Positions 42,790 through 55,540 are shown, counted from the stretch's first letter. The stretch is DNA of 64,000 nucleotides from Ovis canadensis (GCF_042477335.2 NC_091247.1:227998001-228062000), one strand, 5' to 3'. A program made the numbers and translations. Notes: a model not told the origin generated them from the letters alone.

Positions 42790-45303
42790 GGAGCATATCT
42801 GTTCTGGGAGCCTGTGCTTTGTGCAGGGGGAGGCGGGAGGGGAACAAGGAGGCCCAGCTGGGTCACTCAGGGCCAGCAGAGGAGGCTGGGCTCGGATCCT
42901 GGCCCTGCTGCTGACTCCCGCACCCGGCCCTCCTCTGTGCACGGGCACCGCTCTGTGGCCGCTGGGTCTGTTCCAACACAGATATTCAAGCTGAAACCCA
43001 GAGACAGGCTGCCCCCGCATAGTTGCGAGGCTTGGTCCCGGGTCGTCAGGCCGGGGGGTGGACGAGCCTCCGGTCTGCAGATGGGAGCAGGGCTTGGCCG
43101 TCACACAGCCCATTGGAGGCGGAGACAGAGCCCCGGGCTGCAGACGCCGAAGCCTGCTCTCTTGCTCTGCACACCCCCAGCGTCCCCAAGCCGCCAAGCG
43201 CAGGGGTCCTGCCAGGCCTCCAGCTGGGCCCCACTCAGCGGAGGTGACCTCCTCCAGCTCCCAGGACCCAGGGAGGACCCGAGGAGGCCTGTGAGCCCTG
43301 CCTCGCCAGCTTTTGCGGGGCGGCTTCAGATCTTAAAGTCCATTCCTCCCTGCGAGAGGCCCCCGGGGGCTGCGGCGTCAGCTGGTTCCTGCGGCCTCCG
43401 TAGGTGGGGAGGGGAGTCACCTCTGGGGACACTTCTGCGCTCAGTTGCCACGTCTCTCCCACTCTCTGCGGGCAGTTTCCATTTTGCAGGGAAGGGGGCC
43501 TAGTTTCAAAAGAAGAGGCGCAAGAGGGACGTGGCTGGAGGGGCACAAGGGTGGGCCCCAGCTGGCCTCCTCACGGGCCCGCTCGGCCCCAGCCCCGGAA
43601 GGCGGGCGGCCTCGAGCTCTCTGCCCCGTGGCGGGAAAGAACTCGCGTTCCAGGAACACGCAGCCTGGCGGGTCAGAGCCCGCATGCCGGCCAGGGCCCT
43701 CCCTCCCTCGTGGCCCAGTGAGCGTCCACTCCCGCCTAGCCAGCCCCAGCTCCCCGCGGGTGCTGCAGCGGTCCCAGGCCCAGCTCTGGGCTCAGTGTGA
43801 GGCCCTGGGGCCGCGGCATCGAGGCCGGCAGAGGAATGAAGGCCCCGGGTCCCGGCCCCTGGGCGAGGCCACCAAGCATGCCACCCCACATCCTCTCCCC
43901 GCGGGGCCCTGTCGGCTCTTCGGGCGGCGGGGCCGGGAGGCCGCGGGCAGCCATCTTCCAGGCGAACTGGGGCCCGGCCAGCAGCATTTCCCGGCGGCCT
44001 CCTCCCTCGCTCCGAGCGGCATGACCTCATCGGGAAGCCATTCCGGAAAGGAGCTGCAGAGCCCCTGGGAGTGGGAGTGGAGAGGAGCTTTCCAAGGGCC
44101 CTCCTGGCAGCCTCCGGTGCCAGACCAGGGCGGGCGTCACGCCTCCGGGTGTCTGCCTGCTGGGCGACCGCTGGGAGGGCAGCTGGCTTTTGTCAGCTCT
44201 TCGGGGTGACCGGGCCAGGCGGGAGCAGGCAGGCAGCGGGGCACTGGCCCCGGGGCTGGCTGGCTACCTGGCGGGCGGAGGCAGGCTTTCAAGAGCCAGA
44301 AGCAAAGGGCTGGACGGGAGGGGAAGCCGGGCCCAAGCTGGTGGCAGAGGCCTTGGTTTCCCCTCATCCAGCACGCCCCCCCCGAGTTCTCGCCCTCCCC
44401 CGCCCGTGGCCCCAAGGAGCAGTGGACGTGAGTGAGCACGTGACCAGCCTCTCTGCTGCCTGCTGATCTAAACCAGAGGCCTGGCTGTCTGCAGCTGGCT
44501 CTGAATCGGCCTTTCTGGGCCATGTGGTCAGGGCTGAGAGGGGTGGGGAGCTGCGGGGGCAGCTGGGGTGCTGGGGGGAGAACTTCCCGCCCTGCCTGAG
44601 CTCAGTCCAGAAGGATGAGGCTGTGGGGCAGACCAGAGGAGCTCCCAACCCATGGTCCCAGCTCTCTTACTCCACCTAGACTCCAGAGGAACCGCTCAGA
44701 GCCTCAGTTTTCTCATCTGTGAAATGGGGCTAACAGCACCCACCCACCTACCCCAGAGAATGCTTAGAAGGACTCTTGAAACCACATAAAGCAGAGAAGA
44801 CAGGCAGACCGGCTTTTTGGGGATGCTGGTGGGCAAGCACCAGCATCAGCTTGTCCTGGGCCAGCTGCCAATCTTCATGCAGTTGGGGCCAGAATGGTTG
44901 GGGTTAGAGTCAGGGCTGTTTGGTGCACGGCCCCACTAAAACCTCCTTGCCCCAGGGTAAGTGAAACTCTGTCCTCCAGCCACACCCGACTGCGCATGTG
45001 CCCAAGCTTACCACACCTTCTTTCAGATTCTGTCTGGAGAACTCCTACTCATCCTGCAAAACTCCAGGTGAGATGCCCCCCCTCCTCTGAAATGTTTCAC
45101 AGGGTTTCTCTGAGAACCAAAAAGAACACACATGTGAGAGCGCACAGGCAAGGTAAGGAGTACCATGCCCAAGGCTGTCCCCGCTATCCGTTCGAAAGGG
45201 GTCCTAACCAAGGGTGAAAGTGTGAGCAGAAAGTGCTACTCAGGAGGGGGGTTATCAGGATGGTTTTCTGGCTTAAGATTTAAGCCCAGCCTTGGCTGAC
45301 GGC
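42790..45303. other. Intergenic GC-rich sequence
   Basis: GC-rich with moderate CpG around 43580-44050. That part holds a GCAGCCATCTTCC (YY1-like) stretch, TGACCTCATCGGG and CATTCCGGAAAG near 43948-44050, which could mark a regulatory element. A MIR piece (GCCTCAGTTTTCTCATCTG) lies at about 44701 and an L2-like piece at 45030-45115. Frames of up to 254 codons are unsupported. Confidence 0.45.
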
Positions 45304-45420
45304 AGCTTCCCTGACAGCTCAGTTAATAAAGAATCCGCCTGCAATGAAGGAGACCCCAGTTCGATTCCTGGGTCAGGAAGATATGCTGGAGAAGGGATAG
45401 GCTACTCACTCCAATATTCT
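45304..45420 (+). mobile_element. Bov-tA SINE (left monomer, truncated)
   Basis: Sense copy from GCTTCCCTGACAGCTCAG through CAGTTCGATTCCTGGGTCAGG to CACTCCAATATTCTTG, where it abuts a second copy. Confidence 0.92.
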
Positions 45421-45626
45421 TGGGCTTTCCTTGTGGCTCAGCTGGTGAAGAGTCTGCCTGCAGTGTGGGAGATCTGGGTTCCATCCCTGAGTTGGGAAGA
45501 TCCTCTGGAGCCCCTGGAGAAGGGAAAGGCTACCCATTCCAGTACTCTGACCTGGAGAATTCCATGGACTCTGTAGCCCATGGGGTCTCAAAGGGTCGGA
45601 CACGACTGCGTGACTTTCACTCACTT
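45421..45626 (+). mobile_element. Bov-tA SINE (right monomer)
   Basis: Sense copy starting GGCTTTCCTTGTGGCTCAG and ending GGTCGGACACGACTGCGTG. It is fused head-to-tail to the preceding copy. Confidence 0.94.
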
Positions 45627-46097
45627 GGCCGATGGCAGAGTTTTCAAAACATGGAGAATGAAACTGGAGGCTAGGAATAGGCAGTCGAGCAGCAGTGTTA
45701 AATATGGCTGCCAACGCCCTGCCTCTCCTCCCGTGGAGAGCGGAGAGGTCTCTGTCCTCTCCTCGTGGGTCTGGGGGCTGGTGGCTCCTTGGGTCTGTAG
45801 GCCGTGATGCTGCCCGTATCCCCGCAGGCTGACCACATGAGGCTGCACAGCTGCTACTCCGGAGTCCTGAGTGACCAGAAAGGAAGGGTGTTCAACTCCT
45901 CCGAGACCTCCGGGCCCTGGGGAAGCCTGAACCACGTGGAGGGGCCACACAGAGCGGTGCTGGGAGATGGTCCTGGCCCAGAGACCAGATATGGCAGAGC
46001 AGAGCAGAGATGTCCCCACTGTGGCCTTTCAGGATAACTGGCCCACAGCCTTCATGAGGAGAATAACCATGAGCTTCATGGTTGTGGCTCTACATCC
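45627..46097. other. Intergenic unique sequence
   Basis: Spacer between SINEs; no gene recognised. Confidence 0.4.
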
Positions 46098-46371
46098 GGA
46101 GAAGGCAATGGCCCCCCACCCCAGTGCTCTCGCCTGGAAAATCCCATGGACAGGGGAGCCTGGTGGGCTGCAGTCCATGCGGTCACGAAGAGTCGGACAC
46201 AGCTGAGCGACTTCACTTTCACTTTCCACTTTCATGCATTGGAGAAGGCAATGGCCCCCCACCCCAGTGCTCTTGCCTGGAGAACCCCAGGGATGGGGGA
46301 GCCTGGTGGGCTGCCGGCTACGGTCGCACAGAGTTGGACACGGCTGAGCGACTCAGCGGCGGCAGCGGCAG
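46098..46371 (+). mobile_element. BOV-A2 dimeric SINE
   Basis: Two Bov-A units in tandem, each starting GGAGAAGGCAATGGCCCCCC (46098 and 46241) and ending in a GTCGGACACAGCTGAGCGAC-like tail. The linker is CTTTCACTTTCCACTTTCATG and a CGG/CAG-rich tail follows. Confidence 0.94.
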
Positions 46372-46485
46372 CTCTGCATCGCTGTTTTGGGGTGCCTTGT
46401 CATGCAGCACTAGCCGACTGGAGCGGGGAGAAGCTCAGAACGTTCGGACCCTTCGAGCCAGCCACGCGGCCCCGTGAAGCACACC

Positions 46486-46690
46486 TCAGTGCTCAGGCGC
46501 TCAGTTACATCCAACTCTTTGTGACCCCACAGACTGGGGCCTGCCGGGCTCCTGTCTCCATGGGATTCTCCAGGCAAGAACACTGGAGTGGGTTGCCATT
46601 CCCTTCTCCAAGGGATCTTCCTGACCCAGGGATCAGACCCGAGTCTCCTGCATTGCCGGTGGATTCTTTACCACGGAGCCGCCTGGGAAG
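46486..46690 (-). mobile_element. Bov-tA SINE
   Basis: Antisense: GCGCTCAGTTACATCCAACTC at the 3' tail, TGGAGTGGGTTGCCATTCCC in the body, antisense tRNA-derived head ending in CCGCCTGGGAAG. Confidence 0.94.
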
Positions 46691-49600
46691 CAGGATCGTC
46701 CTAACCTGGAACACTGTCCCAGGAGCTGAGTCTCCTCGGATGCTCGTGGCAGCCCTCAGCCCAGCCTGACGTGTGCCCAGTTCTTCTAGGGCTTTGTTGA
46801 GTAAATACACAATGTCCAGCCTCATTCATGGTGCTGCTCCCGGGTCACTCCCCAAATCTGGAACTTCCTCAGAAGTTCCCAAGGCCTTTGCAGCGTGGGT
46901 GGCCTTGGACCCGAAGCTCTGGGGCATTATCCAGGTTCCAGGCGGCATGGTCACCCCCTGTGCCTCGGTTTCCCCACCAACGGGATCTGGCACTGAAGTC
47001 CTGACCTCTGGGACCCCTCTGGGCTCCCAGTCTGCCTGGCTGGGGGCCGAACATGTGTGTCTGCCCCGAAGCCTGCTTATCCACAGGCCTCTGCCTGCCA
47101 TGGAAACAACACTCCTGACTGTACCGTCACCATTGCCTGCCCAGCCCCTGCCCGTGGACAAGCCCAAAGGCGGACACCACTGATGTTCACGGAACAAAAG
47201 AACAGGACAAGGACTGTTAAGTGAAAGGGCCCTTCCCATGCTCATTCATTCAGTTAATCATTCTCCACGCCCACCAGGACTCCCTTAGAGCAGCTCCAGG
47301 AGTCTGCTCTTACACGTCTCCTGCGATGGGGAGCTCACCACTTTTCGAGACAGCCTGTCTTATATTGGGGCTGTTCTGATCAGGGAGCAAGCCTCTGAGC
47401 TGGCCCCCTGCCTGGGCCCCAGGGGCAAGCGGCTGGAGAGAAGGAGGGGCACGTGGCAGAGGAAAGAGCCCTCAGTACCCGAGATCCTCGGAGCCCTGAG
47501 TGCCAGGAGCAGGTGAGGGGACCCCAGGGCTCCAGAGCCCCCGGGCCCCATCTGCAGCGGCCCAGCTGAGGTCCCTGGGCGGGCGGGGCCGAGTCCTGGT
47601 CTGCCCGGAACGCAGCTGAGCCCGGGCCAGCGCGCCAGGAGGCCCGCAGAGACCGAGGCAGCGGCTGGGCAGAGCGCGGAGCAGGGCGGGACAGGGGGTC
47701 TGTGTCGTTCCGTTCCCATGGCTGCACGGCTCCTGCCCGCCCGGCTTGGCCTGGGAAACACAGGCTGGGCATGGAGCGCGGCGCCTGTGACCAGCAGGAC
47801 AAAGGCTGGCTGCTGGGCCCCCACAGTAGCCTGCGGGTCTGGGGGGTGGAACGTCGGTCCAGACCAAGCTGCCAGCCCCACGGCCTACCCCTCGGAGCCC
47901 TAGAGGGTGTGCTGGGGCTGCGGGCCAGGGCGGACGCCCCCTCCCCAGCTCCCTGGCTGAGGCTCCCAGGTGACTGGGGCCTGGCAGAATCTCCTAGGAT
48001 AAAGGAATAAGATGTCCCCTCTGTCGCTGGGCGAGGAGCCGGGAGACCAGGCTGCCAGCAACCACACACCCGTGGATCTCCTGCCCCTCCCAGGGGCACT
48101 GCCCCCAGAGGGCATCTCTGCTGCCTTTGCAGACAGACGCTATCTCTGGCTCTGAGTCAGACAAAGCCCAGATGCCCAGAAGCAGCCCCCCACTCAAGCA
48201 TATCTGGAGCGGGCAGATGACTGCCTCCGGCCGGGGCCACACCAGCCTGTGCCCACCCCAGGCCCCCAGCACTCCCCAGGGGCCTGGAGACTGAGCTCCG
48301 GAAGCCTCAGAGGTGACTTGCCTGATGTCACCAGCTGTAATAGCCGGGTGCCCTCCTTGCCACCCTCCTTCACACCCTCCGCATGTCTCCTGGGGTCCCC
48401 TCCCAAGTAAGCCAAGCTCACACAAGTGGTGCTTCAGGGCTGGCTCCTGGGAAAACCTGGGGGGAGCCAGGGGCTCCCAGAGGGGTCTCTGCCAGTGTTT
48501 CTGTTACCGGGCTTTGGGGTGTGCAGGGGTGTGTGGAGGTGGGACAGGTCTCCGAGCAAGGAGTCTGCACAAATCACAGCTCTCGGGCCTCCAGAAGCCC
48601 CTTGCTCACACTTTGACTGTGCCTCTGCAGCAGGTGGGGCAGTCCCCAGCATCCCTGGCCTGGGCTGAGCTGCCCTCTTTGCTGGGGTCTCAGCCCCTCC
48701 CCTGGGGGCGGGCACCGTGGTGGAGGGCAGCATAGGCAGTAGGGGGAAGCTACTCGGCCGGGCTTCAGGGACCCGGATGTCAGTTCACGATGGCCCGGAG
48801 GCCAGGAGGGGAGGGATGCAGGCCTGGGCCGGGGACTGACCCCGCCGGAGCTCTGGAACCAGAGGGACCACCAGCACGGGAAGGAGTGGACTGCGGTCAG
48901 GCAGAGCCGGTGCGCCGGCCTGCCAGCACCTCTGGATGTGGCCCGCCCAGGAGAGCCGCGACCTCGGGCCAGGCAGGTCTCCATGTCTAGAGGCCAGCCC
49001 TGAAGGGGCGAGGGCCCAGGACTGAGCACGCTGCAGGGAGGCCTTCGGAAGCTGGGGCAGAGGAGGCTCGGAGCACCCACGGTGAGGCGCTGCCCCGGGG
49101 CCTCTCCTGTCCAGCTGCCCCCACTGTGCCCACAGCCCCTCACCCTCAGCCCCCAGCCCCAGCCACTTCCCTCCTGCTGCAGGTCTGGGAAAGCCGCGCT
49201 TCCACGATGCGAGCCTCGCGCCCCCAGAACCCCTCCCTACTTCTGCACCCTTACCCTAACCTGCGGCCCTGACCTCCCAGGCCCCCAGCCTCCAGTCCCC
49301 AGGCCTTGCCGAGCACAGTCCCTGCCCCGGGTCTCCTCCAGTCATACCCCGGCCTCACCCACGCGCACAGCCTGCAGAGCTTGGCCACACATCCCACCCA
49401 CCTCCATCTGTGCCCCTAAAACCCTCCTTTGCCCTTTCCCCAAGTCACCTCTTTGCTCTCAGCTGAGGTCTTTAGAGGCCTTCCTTGGCTCATGGCCCCA
49501 GCTCAGGGTTCTCCACCACTGACTGGCTTTGCTGCTGCAGGAGAAAGATTCCCTGGGGGCTTCCAGGGCAGGGCCACGTCTCCTCCATCTCACAGCATCC

Positions 49601-49735
49601 CAGGGCCCAGCAGGCCCACAGTGGACACTCGGGAGAAGGGGACAGGGAGGGAGGAGCCAACAAATGAACACGTGAACAAGCAATGAGATCGGGGTGACCG
49701 TGAACCGATTCCATCACGCTGAAGATGGTTCCTTC
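46691..49735. other. Intergenic GC-rich sequence
   Basis: No supported gene. It has a near-match to the CTCF core at about 48107-48120 (CCCCCAGAGGGCAT) and many unsupported GC-driven frames. Confidence 0.4.
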
Positions 49736-50016
49736 ATGGGAAGGACCGATGCTGAAGCTGAAACTCCAACACTTTGGCCACCTGATGGAAAGAGCTGACT
49801 CATTGGAAAAGACCCTGATGCTGAATCTTTCATTGAGGGCAGGAGGAGAAGCGGATGACAGAGGATGAGACGGTTGGATGGCGTCACCAACTCAATGGAC
49901 ATGGGTTTGGGTAGACTCCGGGAGTTGGTGATGGACAGGGGAAGCCTGGCGTGCTGCAGTCCATGGGGTTGCAAAAAGTCGGACATGACTGAGCGACTGA
50001 ACTGAACTGAACTGAA
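49736..50016 (+). mobile_element. BovB LINE 3' end
   Basis: Sense: GATGCTGAAGCTGAAACTCC, TTTGGCCACCTGATGGAAAG, a small internal insertion near 49825 (AATCTTTCATTGAG), and tail GTCGGACATGACTGAGCGAC followed by (AACTG)n. Confidence 0.93.
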
Positions 50017-50770
50017 GATGGTGAAGGATTTCCTTTCAAGCCCCACGAAGGGCAAGCCCTGAGCTCAGAGGCTGTGGGACCAGCCCAGAAAATGTCTTTG
50101 AACTCCGAGAGAAGGAAGGAAGCCACAGGCTCCACTTAGGACCTCTAAGAGGCATTCCCAGAACACACCCAGGAAAGGGCGCTCAGGGTGAGCCGGGACC
50201 CCCTTCATCACCCCAGCGGCAGCCCTGCTGAGTCAGGACCTGAGTCAGCCTCCACCTCCCACCTGCACCCACAGGAAGGCGGGACCTGCTGGGATCAGCC
50301 TCCTTTACCCTGGCACTGGGCTCAGGGCGAGACCTGCAGCCTTGGGTGCCTGGCAACCCGCGCCACTGCCCGGGTGGAGCTCTTTGTTGGAACTTGTGCA
50401 TTCCTGAGCCCAGACATCCTTCCAGCTGTCTTCCCACAGGGCTGCCTCAGCCCATCTGATTGTCACACGGATAAGTCAGCGTCCCAGGTGCTGGGGCAGG
50501 CTGGGGCGGGGGGTGGTAGAGGCAGTCCCCTGACCTGGGGCAAGTCGCTGCCTCGCCTACCTTCTTCTCGGTAGCATGCCCTGTCACCCCGCCACCAAAG
50601 CCGCCGTCTGGGGTCCGCACCCTGCCCTCTGCACCGCCACCTGCTTATCTGGATCCCGGCCGTCGCCTCTGCCTCAGCGACCGCCGCCTCCTGCCTCTAG
50701 TGCCTGTCCCTTGGCCCCCTTCCCTCCAGCACCCAGCGCTTCCCTCTCCCTCTTGGGGGAAAAACATCCT
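50017..50770. other. Intergenic unique sequence
   Basis: No gene or repeat recognised. Confidence 0.4.
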
Positions 50771-50870
50771 TTGGCGCTCAGCCTTCACTGTGGTCTAGCT
50801 CTCACATCCAAACGTGACCACTGGGAAAACTGTAGCTTTGACTAGACAGACCTTGGTTGGCAAAGCGACG
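50771..50870 (-). mobile_element. BovB fragment
   Basis: Antisense internal piece: GTCTAGCTCTCACATCCAAAC, then AACTGTAGCTTTGACTAGAC and GGTTGGCAAAGCGACG, equivalent to the VHLVKAMVF...SWTIKKAE coding region of BovB. Confidence 0.85.
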
Positions 50871-51452
50871 CTGTACAGCCGTTTATCCCTTGTTTATCCC
50901 ATCTCCGTGGCTTTTGGTCTCTGACTCACCCGTGGTATAAGGAGACTGAACCTGTCCTGCAGGCCCCCAGGGGTCACTCTCAGATCGCAGGCTGGTACCC
51001 CACATCACCTGGACTTCTCTGGGCCTCATCTCTGCTACCATCTAGATCTGAGCCATGCTGTCCCTCCCCTGGGGTACCACTGGTGTCACCACCCCCCCCC
51101 AGCCCAGCCCCTTTCTAGCATGTTCAGACCTCACAGGTGAGTCTGCCCCCGGCCAGCCCCTCGACGCTCCCCCGCCCGTCTCCCCTTCTTGGCCAGTTTT
51201 CTGCTGACCATGATTTCAGGCCCGTGGAAAACTGCTGTGAGTGAAAAACGATTAGTTCCTGTTGCAAGGATCCATTCTCTGAATAGTGATGAGGTTACTT
51301 CTCTGTTTAACAGGTTTGTTCACTTTTAAGCGAATCTGTGTTTTTCTTTTTTCTGTATAGCAGCTCTTTTTCTATTTATATATCATATATTACAAATTCA
51401 GCTTCTTGTAGACAAAGAATGATTTTCAAAGAGATTAAAGCTTGATCTTCAT

Positions 51453-51552
51453 GGGACCTCCTTGGCGGTAGAGTGGTTAAGACTCAGGTTTCACTGCAGG
51501 ACGTGCGGGTTCAATTCCTAGTTGGCGAACTAAAAGAATTAAATTTTTAAAA
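51453..51552 (+). mobile_element. CHR-type SINE fragment
   Basis: Sense head GGGACCTCCTTGGCGGTAGAG, then TTAAGACTCAGGTTTC and B-box GCGGGTTCAATTCCTAGTTGG, followed by an A-rich end. Confidence 0.85.
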
Positions 51553-52216
51553 GCATGATCCTCATGCAAATAGAAAATGAACACATCTAAGGTTTTGTTT
51601 AACTCACTAATTAATACAGGGACCAGTAATATGTGAGAAACAGTTCAAAGGGGAATTTGAAGGGGAGATGTATATGTAGGCAATCAGAATTTGCTAATAG
51701 ATACAAAACTTGTTAACATCCTATGAAGTACTGTTTTGGATTATCTTTGCTATGAGACAGAATACAGTTGGAGCTCTAATAAAAAATTCACTTGCGTTGT
51801 TACGGACAAAAACCATTTGCCCAATAGTCAATATTCTACAGCTTGACTTCTACTCTAACCAAGCTGGTACCTATCAACTTTTATAAGTACGTTTTGTAAT
51901 GTATAATACCATTATAATCTTTGTAGAATTATGTTTTAAAACTAGTACTATAGTGACTTATAGTTTTAAAATAATTTTAGACCTTTTCTCTCTTTCCTGG
52001 ATGTCCTATAATTCCATTATAGTGTAACTTGGTGTGGCATTGTGGAGATTTTTCTTTTTGTTCATTTATTTATCTTGCTTGATGTTCACTGAGCATTTTC
52101 AATCTAAGCTCTCAGATCTTTCTTCAGTTTTAGGGGATTCCTGGTTAGTTTTGTACTGAATATGAATTATTTTCCCCTCTCACTAATTTCTACTTTTGAG
52201 GATCTGAATAGATAAG

Positions 52217-52276
52217 TCCATGGGGGGTCACAAAGAGTCAGACACAGCTGAGTGGCCGAACAGCAACCACAACAGG
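52217..52276 (+). mobile_element. BovB/Bov-tA 3' tail fragment
   Basis: Sense tail only: TCCATGGGGGGTCACAAAG, AGTCAGACACAGCTGAGTGG and CGAACAGCAACCACAACAG. Confidence 0.88.
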
Positions 52277-52299
52277 TAAGTGAACAACCTCTGGCTTCG

Positions 52300-53060
52300 C
52301 CTCTTTGCTTCTCGGTGAGAAATCAGGTATTAACTGTATCACAGTTCCCCTTCACGGAACAAGTCGGGTTTTTGTTTTTTCTCCAAAGTTTTCAAGATTT
52401 TTCCTTTTCTCTGGCTTTCAGACTTTGACTGCGATTTACCTAGAAGTGCTTTTGCTTGTGTTTACCCTGCTTGGGTTTTTGAGCTGCTTGGGTATTTAAG
52501 TTAAATTTTCCATTAATATCAAGAGGGCTCCTTTCCTTATTTTTTTCCCTGCCCTTATATCGTTCTCCTCTCCTTCTGGAGAACAGACGTGCATTTGGAC
52601 TGGTCTCTGAAGTTCTGTTCTTTTTCTTTTTTTTCTCTCTTCCAATCCTATTTCTCTCCTTTCTTTGAGTGGAATGCTTTCTGTTGGTTTATCTTCAGGT
52701 TTGCTGATCCTTTCTTCTGCCGTCTCAGAACTGGAGCACTTCAGGTGAATTTTTTTAAATTTCACCCGTTATTGCCCGTTTCAACTCAAGAATTTCCACT
52801 AAGATCTCATCTGTCTGTGGTGGCTCCCTATCTGTTCACTCATTGGCAAGACATTTTCACTTAATTCCTTGAGCATGTTTTTCTCTAAACATGCTTTTCT
52901 TTAATTCTTTGAATTTAGAGTAGCTGCTTTGAAGTGCATGTCTGCTAAATTTGAAATCTGTGTCCACTCAAGAGTTTTTATCTGTTGACTTCCTTTGTGA
53001 GACACACTTTTAGATTCTTGGATAATGTTTGAGGTGAAAACTGGCTCCTGGAGATAATAT
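52300..53060 (-). mobile_element. Old L1 relic (3' region)
   Basis: The plus strand resembles antisense text of old mammalian L1 3' regions: CTTCTGCCGTCTCAGAACTG, CAACTCAAGAATTTCCAC and GAGGTGAAAACTGGCTCCTG. Heavily diverged. Confidence 0.5.
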
Positions 53061-53424
53061 ATTGCAGCAGCCCTGGAATCAGGAGTTGAGTCCAGAAACA
53101 CAAGCAGGGGCACAGCATGCCAGGAGGGACAGGCGCAGGACAGGGGAGAGCCCCAGAGTTCCTCGGAGCGTTCACACCGTCATCCTCTCTGCCCAGAACA
53201 GTTCTCCTCTCCATTCTCCTCACCAAATCCTTCTCCTCGTGCAAGACTTGGCTGTAGGATTGCCCGCTGGGGAAGTCTCCCCAGTCATCCCGACCAGGTT
53301 AGGACCCCTTGTTAAACGTATTATAAGTACATCCTACGACTGGAGTAATTACAAACCTGTTTGTATACTTTTTTCTTTCATGTCTATCTCCCCACCACAC
53401 TGGATGGGAAATGAGAGCAAAGGT

Positions 53425-53500
53425 GAGCAATGTGTTGTTGCCACGTGCCTGGCACGCAGAGAAGCTTCATAAATATTTGTTTAATGAATGAACGTTGCCC
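53425..53500 (+). repeat. L2-type LINE 3' end relic
   Basis: CACGTGCCTGGCACGCAGAG, then TTCATAAATATTTGTTTAATG and AATGAACG, the usual L2 terminal signature. Confidence 0.7.
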
Positions 53501-53514
53501 ACTTTGCCTCCAGG

Positions 53515-54110
53515 GTATTTTCCCAATTTGCTGTCTCACCAGCAACACATAAGACTATTCAGTCCCTGAACTCTCGCCGGCACTTATGATCTTTAATAGG
53601 TAATTTCATCTTTTCATAAGCTTTTTCAATCTAATATTTGAAGATTGTAATCTTAATTGGCATCCTTTGATATTAAACTTTCTTCACCAATGTATCGGAG
53701 ATTTGAACTTTCTCTTCTATAAGTTTTCTTCCCATATCTCCGCAGATATTTTGCCTTGTTGATATGCAAGGGGATTTTTGTATAATCGAATTAGAACTAT
53801 TTTTTCTGGTGCATATTTTTTCTCAGTTCATTCTTTGTCTTTTGACTTTGTTTATAGTGTTTCTATATAGCAAAAATCTCCATTATTTCCTTTATGGCTC
53901 CTGACGCATGTGACATTGCTTAGGAAGATTTTTATCCACTCAGAAATTATATAAGTAAATATATTCCCTCCCAGCATATTTATGGCTCTACTGTTTTACC
54001 TTGAGATCCTTAATGCATCTCAAGTTTATTTTGGTGCAAGAAGAGAGGGTGGGTCTACCGCCAGGTCATTTTTCGGAATGGTTGCCAAGTGCTCCATCCC
54101 TAACTTTTCT
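53515..54110 (-). mobile_element. Old L1 relic (ORF2/3' region, antisense)
   Basis: The plus strand follows the antisense order of old L1 sequences: TGCTGTCTCACCAGCAACAC, TTGGCATCCTTTGATATTAAA, TTTGTCTTTTGACTTTGTTTA, CCTTTATGGCTCCTGACGC, and CAAGTTTATTTTGGTGCAAG. Diverged and incomplete. Confidence 0.65.
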
Positions 54111-55000
54111 GCTGTAACTTGCATTGGTCTTGATAGATTGATAGAATTTAAGTGTAACAGAAAAGGAAGGGGAGAAGGTATTCCAGGTGATGGAAACACC
54201 ATGGACAAATGTTATGAGAATGCTGGAAAGGATGTTTTTAATATGAATGCTGATACTGATCTAAAGAAAAAGGAGGCAAGAGATTTATATCTGCTCTTTT
54301 ACCATTTGCTTTTTTACCCACTTATCTTCTATAGTGTTAAACAGATACTTTCTCGTGTACCATTAATTTTTGGACTTCTTTATACATCTTTTATATATAA
54401 AGTAATTTTGTTAGTGATGCTATAGAAATTATAATTAACATCTTATAAAAACCTAGCTTGGCTCAATACCAACTTAATGGCAAATATCAACAAAACTTTG
54501 TTCCTCTGTAACTTTGTTCTCTCCTCTTCTTTGTGCTGAAATTGTCACACAAATTCTATCTCTATGTTTTATGAGCCCATTACCACAGTTTGATATTGCT
54601 GCCTCATGCAGTTGTATTTTAAGTCAGAAGACAAGAGATTTAAAAAATGTATTTATATCGTTTTTTTAAAAAAAGGTATGCCTAAACAGAGAAGCTTATA
54701 TCCCCTACCTTCATTTCTTTCTAGATTTTCTATCCTTTTTATCGATCCACACAGCCCAGTGATAGCCCTACACTTTTTTTTGAAAATATTTGCTTTGTAG
54801 CACATTTTACAGATATTAAATTCTTATTCTGCTATTTGTTGGATTCCTATTTTTAGTCCAATACTGTTCTAGGGAGTGGAAACAGAATAACGACCCGCAG
54901 GGACAGAAGCTTTGTTTCTCTGAAACTTTCCTTCTGTTCAGACACATGCTGCTCAGCTCCTCAAAGTCCTATGAACCGTGAGCGGCTGGTTCCTTCAGCA

Positions 55001-55540
55001 CCAGAGGGTGGGAGACGGGCTCTGACACCATGGTGCTGTGGCCCCGAGATTAAGAGCATGGCAGTCCAGGAACCGAGGGGAAAACATGGGCCCAAGAAGT
55101 AGAACCAGCTCCTCGGTCATCCCCGAGCCTCAGGCTTTGTCAAGCAAGAGGTCTGGTTCCCCCAGGGATTCTTCCACCAGGGGACAAGCTGCAGATCCCA
55201 CAGCCCTGAGGCCTCAGCCCTCTGCCGGTCCTTTTGGCTCCCCACGCCAGTGTACTATCAGGCACAGTGCGCGGCACCACACTAGCAGGAGGGGCCAGGC
55301 CGGGGGCAGGCGGGAGAAGCCTTTCCTGGCTATCTCTAGGGTCTCACTCTCCACCGAGCTACCGGACAGCAAGCCTTCATCTCAGGACCTGCTTTCAAGG
55401 ACAGCAGATTAAGGCACATGCCATCTCAGAGAGACAGATTATGAAAAACTGAACTCACACTTTTGGATAAAGACATGCGCCGTGCGGAAGCAACAGCCTG
55501 GTATATGGAGCTGTGACTAGACCCGTGCTGTCTGTCTGCT
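55001..55540. other. Intergenic unique sequence
   Basis: No gene recognised. A near-CTCF string GCACCAGAGGGTGG lies at about 55000-55013. Confidence 0.4.

Larger units (their letters stand above)
51240..55000. other. AT-rich pocket, mostly old LINE remnants
   Basis: The base composition drops sharply from the GC-rich surroundings. 51240-52216 is AT-rich, largely unrecognised and interrupted by one SINE. Most of the remainder reads as diverged antisense L1. CpG is nearly absent. No supported gene; the 147-codon frame at 53982-54425 overlaps L1-like sequence. Confidence 0.6.

Noticed and set aside
53982..54425. 147-codon plus-strand ORF
   Set aside because: Overlaps antisense L1-like sequence; no recognisable protein.
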